Below, in pieces: positions 15,871 through 23,339 of a DNA stretch of 37,741 bases. Source of the stretch: Candidatus Bathyarchaeota archaeon (GTDB taxonomy: Archaea; Thermoproteota; Bathyarchaeia; 40CM-2-53-6; RBG-13-38-9); the NCBI GenBank assembly GCA_026015185.1, contig JAOZGX010000008.1, positions 1 to 37,741 on the forward strand, given 5' to 3'. Made by a program: the position numbers and the translations under genes. The notes under the pieces are model-generated. The model had not been told where the DNA came from and did no database searches. It was given only the letters and a program-made list of their open reading frames with translations. Each line of letters begins with the position of its first letter. Position 1 is the first letter of the stretch.

Positions 15871-16024
15871 TGGTGGGGTCGGCGGGATTTTCAAGGTTTT
15901 TACCATTTGAACCCGCGACCGCCAGCGTGCTGGGCTTAGCTCCCCAGGTTCACCGCTCCAAAAGAGCTCTGGTATCCTTTTGGCGGTTTTAATATACACC
16001 TAGACCAAGCTAGACGACAACCCC
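15871..16024 (-). tRNA. tRNA-Pro(GGG) interrupted by four introns, CCA encoded
   Basis: The ends pair as an acceptor stem (GGGGTTG 16018-16024 with CGACCCC 15875-15881), followed by A and encoded CCA. Between them the gene is 151 bases, 75 too long. Removing 15976-15998 (23), 15949-15968 (20), 15924-15937 (14) and 15887-15904 (18), exactly 75, restores a 76-base tRNA: D stem GTCT/GGAT, anticodon stem CCAGC/GCTGG, loop CTGGGGA (anticodon GGG), variable CGGTC, T arm GCGGG-TTCAAAT-CCCGC. The introns lie in the D stem (about 23/24), anticodon stem (30/31), anticodon stem (41/42) and T loop (60/61). The third carries CCCAG, which can pair with exon CTGGG as in bulge-helix-bulge substrates. Exact cuts may slide by up to three bases (flanking AGG and GCT repeats). 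Confidence 0.85.
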
Positions 16025-16262
16025 TCTCCAAATAACACCTCTTTTCTATACTCCACTAGAATTTCATAAATATATCTAAAATTTTTTATCTATTCATTTC
16101 GCTTGCTGTATGATTTATCACGGCCTAGTAGATTTAATAGTTTTCAATTCGAATAAAATTATTATCAATAGTGCACACTTTTTGGTTTTGATTATGGAAA
16201 ATGCTTCCAGAATCATCGTTAGAAATTAAAAAGAAAAATCAAACTTAGGAGAGCAATCAGCT

Positions 16263-16682
16263 TTGAAAATTTTCTCAGGTAGTATTGAAATAAGGAGTGG
16301 TTCTAGAAAACAGATAGCGAATATCACGGATAGATTAGATGAACTCATAACAGGTTCGGGTATACAAAACGGTGTCTTAACAGGGCTAGTAAAACATTCC
16401 ACAACTTTCCTAATCATAAGCGGCATAGAAGAGAGTCTAAAGGATCTGTTAAATCTACTAGAGAACATTATAAACGAAGGGAAATTAAATAAAACTTCAG
16501 CAAGAACCAATATGGAATCCGTGATTTTACATTCCCATTTACAGAATTTGATCGCAGGGGCAAGTATAAGTGTGCCTCTAATGAATGGTAAATTAGATCT
16601 AGGTGAAGGGCAGTCTATTTATTTTGTAGAGCTGGCAGGACCTAGGGATAGAGAGATCTCAGTTACCATTATTGGAGAATAA
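16263..16682 (+). CDS. YjbQ/UPF0047 family (secondary thiamine-phosphate synthase-like)
   Basis: 139 residues, full length for the family. Motifs: GVLTGLVKHSTTFLIIS (conserved His), ARTNMESVILHSHLQNLIAGASISVP with the HxH pair, and the end GQSIYFVELAGPRDREISVTIIGE. Bacterial members have weak thiamine-phosphate synthase activity; the true role is debated. Start is TTG 16263 with an AGGAG ribosome site eight to twelve bases ahead, better than any ATG. The thioredoxin-reductase-like gene follows 35 bases later on the same strand and may be co-transcribed. Confidence 0.9.
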   Translation: MKIFSGSIEIRSGSRKQIANITDRLDELITGSGIQNGVLTGLVKHSTTFLIISGIEESLKDLLNLLENIINEGKLNKTSARTNMESVILHSHLQNLIAGASISVPLMNGKLDLGEGQSIYFVELAGPRDREISVTIIGE

Positions 16683-16717
16683 AGTTGAATAAATAATCAT
16701 CATCGGATCGATCGTTT

Positions 16718-17611
16718 ATGATGAACTTTGACATAGTAATAATTGGCGCAGGACCAGCAGGTCTACAGTCAGCTATTTACGCAGCCCGAAGTAAGACTAG
16801 GGTCGTTGTTTTAGGAAGAGTCAAGAAGAGTTCTCTAGCAGACGCTCATATAGAGAATTACTGCTGTCTGGATGAAACTCAAAATGGACTGGATTTTCTA
16901 AAAACTGGTACCGAACAGACCAGAAAATTCGGTGCGCAAATCTTTGAGGAGGATGCTCTCAAGATTGAGAAGAAAGATGGTAAATATCTTGTAAAAACCG
17001 AGAGTGGAAGTGAGCTCATAGCAAAGGCTTTGATAATGGCCGCAGGTGTAAGAAAGAACAGATTAGGCATCAAAGGGGAGAGGGAGTTCCTAGGAAAAGG
17101 AGTCAGCTTTTGTGTTGAATGTGATGTAAATTTCTTTAAAGGCAAAAAGGTGGCTGTCATCGGAAATGGAAGTGCAGCTGCTAGTGGTGCCTTACTCCTT
17201 TTGGCCTATGGAAATCAAGTCTATCTAATCTGCGATGAATTGAATGTTGATGACCGTTTGGCGGGACAGATAAAAGCATCAGGTGTTGAGGTGCTCAAAG
17301 GCGTTAAAGCCAAGGAGATAAAGGGCAAAAATAAGGTAGAAGGACTCTTGCTTGAGAACGGGAAGAGCCTCAATGTAGAGGGTGTTTTCATAGAACTTGG
17401 TTCAAAGGGAACCGTCGAATTACTAGGAAAGCTAGGAATAGAACTCGATGATTTTGGATTTATTAAAACAAACAAAAAACAAGAGACAAATGTAGTTGGA
17501 ATATATGCTGCTGGAGATGTTTGTGGTCCACCATTTCAAGTGGCAAAATCAGTAGGAGAAGGGTGTGTAGCCGGTTTGAATGCAACACAATATGTTAGAA
17601 ATCTTAAATGA
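16718..17611 (+). CDS. Thioredoxin-reductase-like FAD/NAD(P) flavoprotein
   Basis: 297 residues, slightly shorter than bacterial TrxB. The FAD motif is DIVIIGAGPAGLQSAIYAAR (residues 5-24), the redox cysteines CVEC are at 132-135, the NAD(P) motif is VAVIGNGSAAASGA (about 144-157), and the C-terminal FAD motif is GIYAAGDVCGPPFQVAKSVGEG. The active site reads CVECDVNFF where E. coli has CATCDGFF, so the loop differs. Family members reduce thioredoxin or related disulfide carriers with NADPH or, in some archaea, F420H2. The partner is not in this window. It probably shares a transcript with YjbQ upstream. Confidence 0.93.
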   Translation: MMNFDIVIIGAGPAGLQSAIYAARSKTRVVVLGRVKKSSLADAHIENYCCLDETQNGLDFLKTGTEQTRKFGAQIFEEDALKIEKKDGKYLVKTESGSELIAKALIMAAGVRKNRLGIKGEREFLGKGVSFCVECDVNFFKGKKVAVIGNGSAAASGALLLLAYGNQVYLICDELNVDDRLAGQIKASGVEVLKGVKAKEIKGKNKVEGLLLENGKSLNVEGVFIELGSKGTVELLGKLGIELDDFGFIKTNKKQETNVVGIYAAGDVCGPPFQVAKSVGEGCVAGLNATQYVRNLK

Positions 17612-17661
17612 TGCAACATACATGCTACGTTATTTTAGTTTTTAGGATCTCCTCTCTTAAC

Positions 17662-18231
17662 TTAGACAATTTCCAGAGGTTTCATCTCTCTTTGAATTAG
17701 CTTCGCTTGTTTTGTATCTAAAGCTTCCTCCTCCAGAGGAGCAATTAAGATGCAATTGCTTTGCTCAAATCGATTTCTAGTTAATTGTAGGAATTTCATA
17801 AGGGATTCAAAACCATAATTGACGATTAAATACTCTATGCCATCTAGTAGGACGATCCCCTCTTTGGCCCTATCTATGAATTGGCTGATCAAAAGAGACA
17901 AATCTAATAAAGAATGGACAGCTGTCTCATCTTCAACTTCTTCATTGGTCAACCATACCATTGACGCATTCTTAAGATCGTACCGATGTCTTACCCTTGG
18001 AGGAAATTCTCTAGTGATACAGAGACCTTTCAAACCACTGATAACTTGTTCAGCAAAAACATTGTAAGCCTTATCCCAATGAGTTTTGATCATGTAAGAG
18101 CATCCTCGCTCTAACCATTGCTTACTCCTTTCTCCAATCTCTATTTTGTTGAGAGGGTTTACCAAAACATTTTCCATTTCATACATCAATATGATCACCG
18201 TGCATTGAGTTCTATACCCCATTAGCAGCAT
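17662..18231 (-). CDS. DUF835 domain protein
   Basis: 189 residues. The DUF835 fold covers most of the protein: GCSYMIKT near residue 45, the WLTNEEVEDETAVHSLLDLSLLISQFIDR segment and the signature GIVLLDGIEYLIVNYGFESLMKFLQLTRNRFEQSNCILIAPLEEEALD. DUF835 resembles the RecA-like/MEDS fold and is common in archaeal signalling proteins, often fused to sensor domains; here it stands alone. The first ATG at 18231 overlaps the upstream coding region by 20 bases; ATG 18186 (MYEMEN) is an alternative. It follows the secreted protein at 18212 in one operon, which suggests a link between cell-surface protein and signalling (inference). Confidence 0.85.
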   Translation of the reverse strand: MLLMGYRTQCTVIILMYEMENVLVNPLNKIEIGERSKQWLERGCSYMIKTHWDKAYNVFAEQVISGLKGLCITREFPPRVRHRYDLKNASMVWLTNEEVEDETAVHSLLDLSLLISQFIDRAKEGIVLLDGIEYLIVNYGFESLMKFLQLTRNRFEQSNCILIAPLEEEALDTKQAKLIQREMKPLEIV

Positions 18232-20242
18232 TCTTAATAGATTTCAGGACTTGGAAAACGCCTTGATCATATGCTAAGAATTTTCCACCATCGGATATCA
18301 TCTTATCAGAAACGTATCCTTTCATCGAGTAAGAGCCGCCTGAAGCTTGATCAGACAATTTAAAGCTTATGCGAATAGTAATTGGGCCTTCATCATCCTT
18401 GACAGTATTGTTAATTATATTTTCGATCGTTATTACCTGTATAGGAATCCCGCTATGATCCTCTACTTCGATCCAAATAATTCCGTCTAATTCGGCGCCT
18501 CCGTTATTTATATCCAGAACCACGCTTACGGTTTCTCCCGGACTAAAAATATTCTTCTCTAAATTATTTGCATCTGTAGAATAGATAGTGGCTATAATGA
18601 TGCCTGGATCTGAGCTTTCGCCTACAACAAATGACTGCTGGCCGTAAGCATCTCGAATGCCCATCTTACTTGCAGTAATAAAAACTTGATACGTTCCTGG
18701 TTTGGAATTATCGCCTAGAGTAAAATTATTATAAAAACTTTCATGCACATCGGTTGTTGTAAGGCCTATGTGAGTAACATCACCTGAATGATCTACTACT
18801 TGTATAGAAATTGAAACGTTATGTGTAGAAATGCCTGAATCACCAATTCTTCCGTTGATATAAACAGTTTCTCCTGGATTGTATGCTAGCTTATCTGTGG
18901 AAATTTCCACTTGTAATGAAGCTCCAGATATAATAAGAACCACACTTGTAGCACATATAGGTCCATCCCCAGAATTGCACTCGCCTACTATTGTCAGATA
19001 GTATATGCCTGGAGATGCTAGGAAACCTGTCCTCACAAGAAATGTGATTTCTTGTTCACCTTCTTGGCTAATAACCATAGGATTTGTGCTGAACTCTGAT
19101 GTGCAATTTTTTGGTAATCCCTCCACTGAGAAATTTATTGGATCGTCGCCAAGGCCAGAGGTTGAGATAAATATATTATACTCTACAGAATCGCCAGGGA
19201 CCACCAATTGTGAATTTGGATTTACTTTAAAATTGAATTTAACTTCTGTGCTGCTTTTGATCCTTAACGTTACATCAAATTTTCTTACCTCATTCAAATG
19301 CTTAGCTGAGATTGTAAGGTTATAAATGCCAAAAGGTGTGTCTGAATCAGAAATAATTTTCATTTTCGAATTGAATGGTGGGATTCCTGAAGAATTTTCG
19401 AAAATTACTTCAGCATCACTAGGCAATCCAGAGATATCAAGTGGAATCTTGTTATAATATTCCCCGATAGAAAGGATTTCCACATCGTAAATAGCTGTTT
19501 CGCCTGCATTAATTGCCTGGAAGTCCGGATTAGCTGATAGTGAAAATTCCTTAGGGAGCTTGGTCTCAGTTCCAACATATACCATATCATAATATACTGT
19601 TTGAATAACCCCGGTGCCATAGACATCCGCTAAGACCAAACCTATACCAGTTATATCAATATTTTGAGGTGGGGCCCAAACTGCTGTATAATCTTCATAT
19701 AAATTCCTTTCATGAGGCATCCATACTTTTTCAGGCTCATGAAACACGAAAGAGTAGGATAATGAACTATTTATACGCGACCCATAATATTCAGAGACAT
19801 AATATCCAATTTTACCATTGCTGAATTGGTAATAGATACCAATATAGCTGAAATGCTTTAAGGGAACGTTCCAAACGAAAGCAGAAGCAGTATCCTCCAT
19901 AAGAGGAATAACAAAGCCTTTTTCAGTGAAATCATAATGATACCTGCAGACAGCCGATTGTCTTGGTTTTGTAGTTTGAGCTGAGAAAGATAATGATTTC
20001 TTTCCTTCGTAAGAAATATCTGCCTGTGTTTTGAATTCTATAGTTTCCCATCTGCCCTCATGTTCTAGTTTCCATTCGTCAATTCTACGCTCAAAATTCT
20101 CATAAAATAAGCTGGCTTCTCTGTAATCCTTTTTATCATTGTCTTCTTTACCCATAACATTGGGTGCATTTGAAATGCTAACTAAATTCATGCAGACAAG
20201 CAATAGAACCAATAATGAGGTGGAAGATATCCTGGCCTTCAT
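18212..20242 (-). CDS. Large secreted protein with repeated Ig-like domains
   Basis: 676 residues. An N-terminal signal peptide (about 5-25, ISSTSLLVLLLVCMNLVSI) is followed by a lectin-like beta domain (YENFERRIDEWKLEHEGRW..., about 45-230), then four to five Ig/CARDB-like repeats. Two repeats share the pattern F-x-x-x-NP-x-x-Q-x-x-x-x-G-x-x-x-x-Y (starting near SLSANPDFQAINAGETAIY and FKVNPNSQLVVPGDSVEY). The later repeat STDKLAYNPGETVYINGRI to TYQVFITASKMGIRDAY is closely related to the first domain of the protein at 21602. There is no C-terminal membrane helix, so it is released or retained by binding. Many N-x-S/T sites suit archaeal N-glycosylation. Promoter at 20277-20304. Confidence 0.85.
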   Translation of the reverse strand: MKARISSTSLLVLLLVCMNLVSISNAPNVMGKEDNDKKDYREASLFYENFERRIDEWKLEHEGRWETIEFKTQADISYEGKKSLSFSAQTTKPRQSAVCRYHYDFTEKGFVIPLMEDTASAFVWNVPLKHFSYIGIYYQFSNGKIGYYVSEYYGSRINSSLSYSFVFHEPEKVWMPHERNLYEDYTAVWAPPQNIDITGIGLVLADVYGTGVIQTVYYDMVYVGTETKLPKEFSLSANPDFQAINAGETAIYDVEILSIGEYYNKIPLDISGLPSDAEVIFENSSGIPPFNSKMKIISDSDTPFGIYNLTISAKHLNEVRKFDVTLRIKSSTEVKFNFKVNPNSQLVVPGDSVEYNIFISTSGLGDDPINFSVEGLPKNCTSEFSTNPMVISQEGEQEITFLVRTGFLASPGIYYLTIVGECNSGDGPICATSVVLIISGASLQVEISTDKLAYNPGETVYINGRIGDSGISTHNVSISIQVVDHSGDVTHIGLTTTDVHESFYNNFTLGDNSKPGTYQVFITASKMGIRDAYGQQSFVVGESSDPGIIIATIYSTDANNLEKNIFSPGETVSVVLDINNGGAELDGIIWIEVEDHSGIPIQVITIENIINNTVKDDEGPITIRISFKLSDQASGGSYSMKGYVSDKMISDGGKFLAYDQGVFQVLKSIKNAANGV

Positions 20243-20276
20243 CTATTTCCTTTCCTTCCGAATTTAGTATGTTTTC

Positions 20277-20304
20277 CATATATTTAAGTGTTTTTTTGTA
20301 ACAC
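20277..20304 (-). promoter_or_regulatory. TATA box with GTGTTA-type inverted repeat for the gene at 20242
   Basis: On the minus strand GTGTTACAAAAAAACAC (20288-20304) is followed at once by TTAAATATATGG (TATA, 20276-20287). The predicted transcription start near 20252 leaves about ten leader bases. The layout matches 3678-3709. Confidence 0.6.
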
Positions 20305-20366
20305 ACATTTGCTTATACGTTTAAGTTCGTAAGCAACACGCAGAAACATTCAAATATGCATTGATA

Positions 20367-20380
20367 TCTATCAAGATAGA
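20367..20380. promoter_or_regulatory. Inverted repeat TCTATC-AA-GATAGA upstream of the helix-turn-helix gene
   Basis: Perfect 6-base arms around AA, just upstream of a TATA-like GAATATAAAATC (about 20388-20399) that would start transcription at or next to ATG 20422 (leaderless). It could be an operator for that gene's own product. Confidence 0.4.
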
Positions 20381-20421
20381 GATTCGAGAATATAAAATCA
20401 AAACCTCTGCTGGTAACGTTC

Positions 20422-20796
20422 ATGACCGACGAAGAGTTCAAAATCATTGAATTGCTTAAGAAAATTAATTCTAATTTGGAATCTCTCAGCATGAAAGTTG
20501 AAAAGTTAATTAAAGTCCAAGAGGATTTCCTAGGAAGGCTAGGACACAAAGGTAAGACCTTGGATTTAGATGAGATGCCGTTAGATGTTGCGACATTATT
20601 ATATCTACCTGACCATCTAAGAAAAACAGCATTAGCAATATCCGAACTCAAAGAAGCTACAGCGTCTGAGGTCTCTGAGAAAACGGGTCGTGTAAGAGCT
20701 GCTGAGAGTGATTATCTAAACCAGCTTGTATCCCAAGGTCATCTTAAGAAGAAGAGAAAAGGTCATGACGTCTACTTTTACATTGAGGAGGAGTAA
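20422..20796 (+). CDS. Coiled-coil plus winged-helix DNA-binding protein
   Basis: 124 residues. Residues 1-35 are a charged heptad-like helix (MTDEEFKIIELLKKINSNL...), a likely dimerisation coil. Residues 50-124 form a winged helix: DVATLLYLPDHLRKTALAISEL, then ATASEVSEKTGRVRAAESDYLNQLVSQGHLKKKRKGHDVYFYIEEE, with recognition helix and beta wing as in MarR-type proteins. It probably has a leaderless message (TATA about 24 bases upstream). The MinD-like ATPase follows, with GAGGAGGAG ribosome site inside this gene's end, so they form one operon. Its likely targets are its own promoter region (20367-20380) and perhaps the divergent secreted-protein gene. Confidence 0.8.
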   Translation: MTDEEFKIIELLKKINSNLESLSMKVEKLIKVQEDFLGRLGHKGKTLDLDEMPLDVATLLYLPDHLRKTALAISELKEATASEVSEKTGRVRAAESDYLNQLVSQGHLKKKRKGHDVYFYIEEE

Positions 20797-20800
20797 TATT

Positions 20801-21598
20801 TTGGGAAGAACTTTAACAATTCATTCTTATAAAGGTGGTACTGGCAAGACTTCTATTGCAGCCAACCTTGCAGCATCATATGCTAAGAATGGATCGGATG
20901 TTTGTATTTTAGATTATGATTTTAGAGCACCAAGTATGCAAGTATTATTCAAAGGAAAACCAAAGAATTATCTAACTGATTTCCTTGATGAAAAATGTGA
21001 TATCTCTGACGTTCTGATCGATGTAACAAAGAAAAATAAAACTAAAGGAAAGCTATTAGTGGGTTTGGCTGATCATTCTACAAAAACAATGCGTGAAATA
21101 ATGACTAAAGATAGGAAATGGGAGATGAAAGCACTTCACCTTACACTCTCTGCAAAAGCTGCTCTCTACAAAGACCTTAATGTTGATTATATAATTTTTG
21201 ATACAAGTCCAGGTATGCATTATTCATCAATAAATGCTCTAGCAGCTTCAGATTTTGCCTTGCTTGTAACAAAGATGGACGAATTTGATTTTGAAGGGAC
21301 AAAAGAATTGATTAATGGAATCTATGATGTGCTGGGTAGGAAAACCGGAATTTTGCTTAATAAAATCCCTACAATGCACGTTCCAATTGGAGATGGGCAG
21401 AAAAAACTGGAAGAAAAACTTGGCCGATCTTTTAATCTTCCAATCTTTGGAATGATACCTTGTTATTGTGATGTTCAAGCGGACGGTGGAAAGACTATAT
21501 ATGCATTACAACAACCGCAACATCCTTTTTCGCAATCTATAGAACAGTTAACCGAGAAATTGGAGAATTATTTAGGGAAGTTAGATTCGTCTGAATAA
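20801..21598 (+). CDS. MinD/ParA-family deviant Walker A ATPase
   Basis: 265 residues. The deviant Walker A motif KGGTGKTS is at residues 10-17, the switch I/A' segment CILDYDFRAPS near 40, and Walker B YIIFDTSPGMHYSS near 125, with the usual ParA-like fold after it. Start is TTG 20801, seven bases from GAGGAGGAG; an upstream ATG at 20726 would put 25 residues from a different frame in front and is rejected. MinD/ParA proteins dimerise with ATP on membranes or DNA to position cell structures. No clear amphipathic membrane-targeting C-terminus is seen. Its neighbours are a helix-turn-helix protein and two surface proteins; a role in placing a surface structure is inference. Confidence 0.92.
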   Translation: MGRTLTIHSYKGGTGKTSIAANLAASYAKNGSDVCILDYDFRAPSMQVLFKGKPKNYLTDFLDEKCDISDVLIDVTKKNKTKGKLLVGLADHSTKTMREIMTKDRKWEMKALHLTLSAKAALYKDLNVDYIIFDTSPGMHYSSINALAASDFALLVTKMDEFDFEGTKELINGIYDVLGRKTGILLNKIPTMHVPIGDGQKKLEEKLGRSFNLPIFGMIPCYCDVQADGGKTIYALQQPQHPFSQSIEQLTEKLENYLGKLDSSE

Positions 21599-21601
21599 TT
21601 C

Positions 21602-22645
21602 CTAGCCTTTAAGTTTTTTTTCATATTCTTTTTTTAGCTTTAGGTAGGTTTCCTCATCAATCTCGTTCTTGGCTTTCATTTCCTCTAATTTTGCCAATGC
21701 TCTTGCTGTTGCCAAATATTCTTTATCTTTTATTGGCTCAATTATCTTTTCAATTTTTTTAAGATATGATTTATCGATCTTCTTGAAATATACTAGAAGC
21801 ACAAATATTACGATGACTAATAGAATTATTATCAAAATCCAAAATAAATCAAAGTCTCTGTAGATGAAGAAATATTCTGGAAAATTCATCTCCTCACCTT
21901 CGATGATTTGAAGAAATGCTAAAGTTGAATGATTTATTCCATTCCCTTCACCAGAAATTGTAAGATTATAAGTTCCTATTGGCGTATCTTCAAAGGTCTC
22001 CATATATAGAGTTGAATTAGGTTCAGTAGTCAAAACATCCTTAAAGAAAGCGGAAGCATTACTAGGTGTTCCTTGAATGTCTAATGATATTGGGAAGTTT
22101 GTGCCTTTTGTCCTAATCAAAAAAATACTATAATTAGCAGTTACTCCTTGCTCAATGGCTTGGATGTCTGGAATAACTGAAATTGAAAAATCTAGTATAA
22201 GAATTGAAAATGGAAGTTCTAAATTAGCATCAATGTAACCAACTTTGGTGGCTGTTAAATAGATAGTGTAATTACCCGGTAAATAATCTCCTTTCATTAC
22301 AAATTCATTCAAAAAAGTACCATCTGATTTGGAATAAACCAAAGCTATGTGAGCTGTACTTCCTAGAGGATCTGCAACTTGAATTGACATAGAGGCTTTT
22401 GGAACGGTTTTATTTGATTCATCAATAACTCTGCCTGCAATTGTTATAAGTGCATTACCAGCTTCATCGTACTCTATATTCATTGAAGTGGTCACCACTA
22501 ATCCGCCTCCTATATATCCATAGGTCCTGCTTGTATCATAAGCGAAGTCTAAAGTAACAAAGGGTAAGAAAAGTAGTAATATCAAAATAATTGACATTGA
22601 GCTAGCTCTTATAGTTCTCGAGTTTTCTGGTGTGAGCGAATTCAA
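21602..22645 (-). CDS. Membrane-anchored Ig-domain protein with SHOCT-like cytosolic tail
   Basis: 347 residues. A signal sequence (about 15-35) precedes two Ig-like domains, about 40-150 and 150-245. Both are close relatives of repeats in the 18212 protein: the segment IDESNKTVPKASMSIQVADP matches GDSGISTHNVSISIQVVDH there, and ISVIPDIQAIEQGVTANYSI matches the NP-x-x-Q-x-x-x-x-G repeat. A transmembrane helix lies at about 262-287 (FWILIIILLVIVIFVLLVYF). The cytosolic tail ends ALAKLEEMKAKNEIDEETYLKLKKEYEKKLKG, resembling a SHOCT oligomerisation motif. TTG start 22645. It converges on the MinD-like gene with three bases between stop codons, so it is a candidate membrane partner of that ATPase (inference). 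Confidence 0.8.
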   Translation of the reverse strand: MNSLTPENSRTIRASSMSIILILLLFLPFVTLDFAYDTSRTYGYIGGGLVVTTSMNIEYDEAGNALITIAGRVIDESNKTVPKASMSIQVADPLGSTAHIALVYSKSDGTFLNEFVMKGDYLPGNYTIYLTATKVGYIDANLELPFSILILDFSISVIPDIQAIEQGVTANYSIFLIRTKGTNFPISLDIQGTPSNASAFFKDVLTTEPNSTLYMETFEDTPIGTYNLTISGEGNGINHSTLAFLQIIEGEEMNFPEYFFIYRDFDLFWILIIILLVIVIFVLLVYFKKIDKSYLKKIEKIIEPIKDKEYLATARALAKLEEMKAKNEIDEETYLKLKKEYEKKLKG

Positions 22646-22879
22646 GGAACTTCCTTTTTTGTTATCGCTAATCTTGATTTAAAACGTTTCGCAGTGCCTA
22701 TTTAAGAATGGTCGTCATGCGATATATTAGAATTTAAAATGAAATGATTCAATTATTGAAATTATGGAAAATAGAGGTGATGCCTAAAATGTAAGTTTAA
22801 TTCACGTAAAATATTTTAAATAATTGAAGAATTAAGATATGATTAAAAACACAAAACCATTAGGCACTTATAATCGTAT

Positions 22880-23015
22880 CCAGTGAAGAGGGAAAGGCGC
22901 AAAACCCTCTCCACTGGTTCCGGGCTTCATACAGGTTTGGTGGCAGGGAAGGTATTTCCATTTGTGATTTGAAGGGGGGTTGGGGTAGAACCCACCTTCT
23001 GAGTCAAGTTTTTTT
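22880..23015 (+). ncRNA. Structured noncoding RNA candidate, family not recognised
   Basis: A 395-base gap without coding potential holds two strong hairpins. The first is CCAGTG-A-AGAGGG / CCCTCT-C-CACTGG with a 12-base loop (22880-22917). The second is GAAGG-G-GGGTT / AACCC-A-CCTTC with a 7-base loop (22971-22999), followed by TGAGTCAAG and a run of seven T (23009-23015). Between them lie GC-rich segments and a small GGAA/TTCC hairpin. The local G+C is far above the AT-rich background, as expected for a structural RNA in a hot- or AT-rich-genome archaeon. The T-run sets the plus orientation. It lacks SRP, RNase P and tRNA signatures. The upstream end could be as early as about 22840. Confidence 0.55.
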
Positions 23016-23040
23016 CGAGCATGAATTATTTAGTTTTACT

Positions 23041-23187
23041 CTAACTTTTCTTTCCAAACTTCGCCATTGATGTGCTACAGCTTGGACATTTTGATCTGAA
23101 TAGAGTCTTTCCATCTCTATCTTCAGAACTTATCTGCTCCTGCATTACTTCTTTTTTTTCTCTGCATTTTAAACAGAAGAATTCCAT
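23041..23187 (-). CDS. DUF5679-like zinc-ribbon protein
   Basis: 48 residues from ATG 23187: MEFFCLKCREKKEVMQEQIS, then SEDRDGKTLFRSKCPSCSTS and MAKFGKKS. Two Cys pairs CLKC and CPSC, about 30 residues apart, plus GKTLFRSKCPSCSTSMAKFGKK match the archaeal DUF5679 zinc ribbon. A longer in-frame start at 23265 would run through the promoter and is unlikely. The TATA box at 23238-23247 predicts a start near 23217 and a 30-base leader, and the GTGTTA-type inverted repeat adjoins it. Function unknown. Confidence 0.75.
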   Translation of the reverse strand: MEFFCLKCREKKEVMQEQISSEDRDGKTLFRSKCPSCSTSMAKFGKKS

Positions 23188-23237
23188 TATGAAGCACCAA
23201 TTTTTTATCTTCAAGTAAATATGTGTATCACAAAAGC

Positions 23238-23265
23238 ATATATAAAACTTGTGTTTTTGTAACAC
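23238..23265 (-). promoter_or_regulatory. GTGTTA-type inverted repeat between divergent TATA boxes
   Basis: On the minus strand GTGTTACAAAAACAC (23251-23265) lies three bases upstream of TTTTATATATGC (23237-23248), the TATA box of the zinc-ribbon gene. On the plus side CTTATATATTA (about 23274-23285) is a second TATA box for the small gene at 23340. It is the third copy of the motif seen at 3688 and 20288. Confidence 0.6.
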
Positions 23266-23339
23266 ACAACAACACTTATATATTATTTGGCTTTTTTATT
23301 GAAATCCCAATCGAAATTAATCACGGAGGTGAACGTCCT

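Noticed and set aside
15976-16000. Reading the first tRNA-Pro segment as one large intron ending before the second CTGG
   Set aside because: That leaves no anticodon-stem partner CCAG(C) for GCTGG; the four-intron reading restores all stems and the exact length.
20726-20800. Longer N-terminus for the MinD-like ATPase
   Set aside because: The extra 25 residues are a shadow of the helix-turn-helix gene's end; TTG 20801 has a strong GAGGAGGAG ribosome site.
22880-23015. SRP RNA or RNase P RNA
   Set aside because: Too short and lacks the GNAR/UGUAA or CR-I/CR-V type conserved segments.
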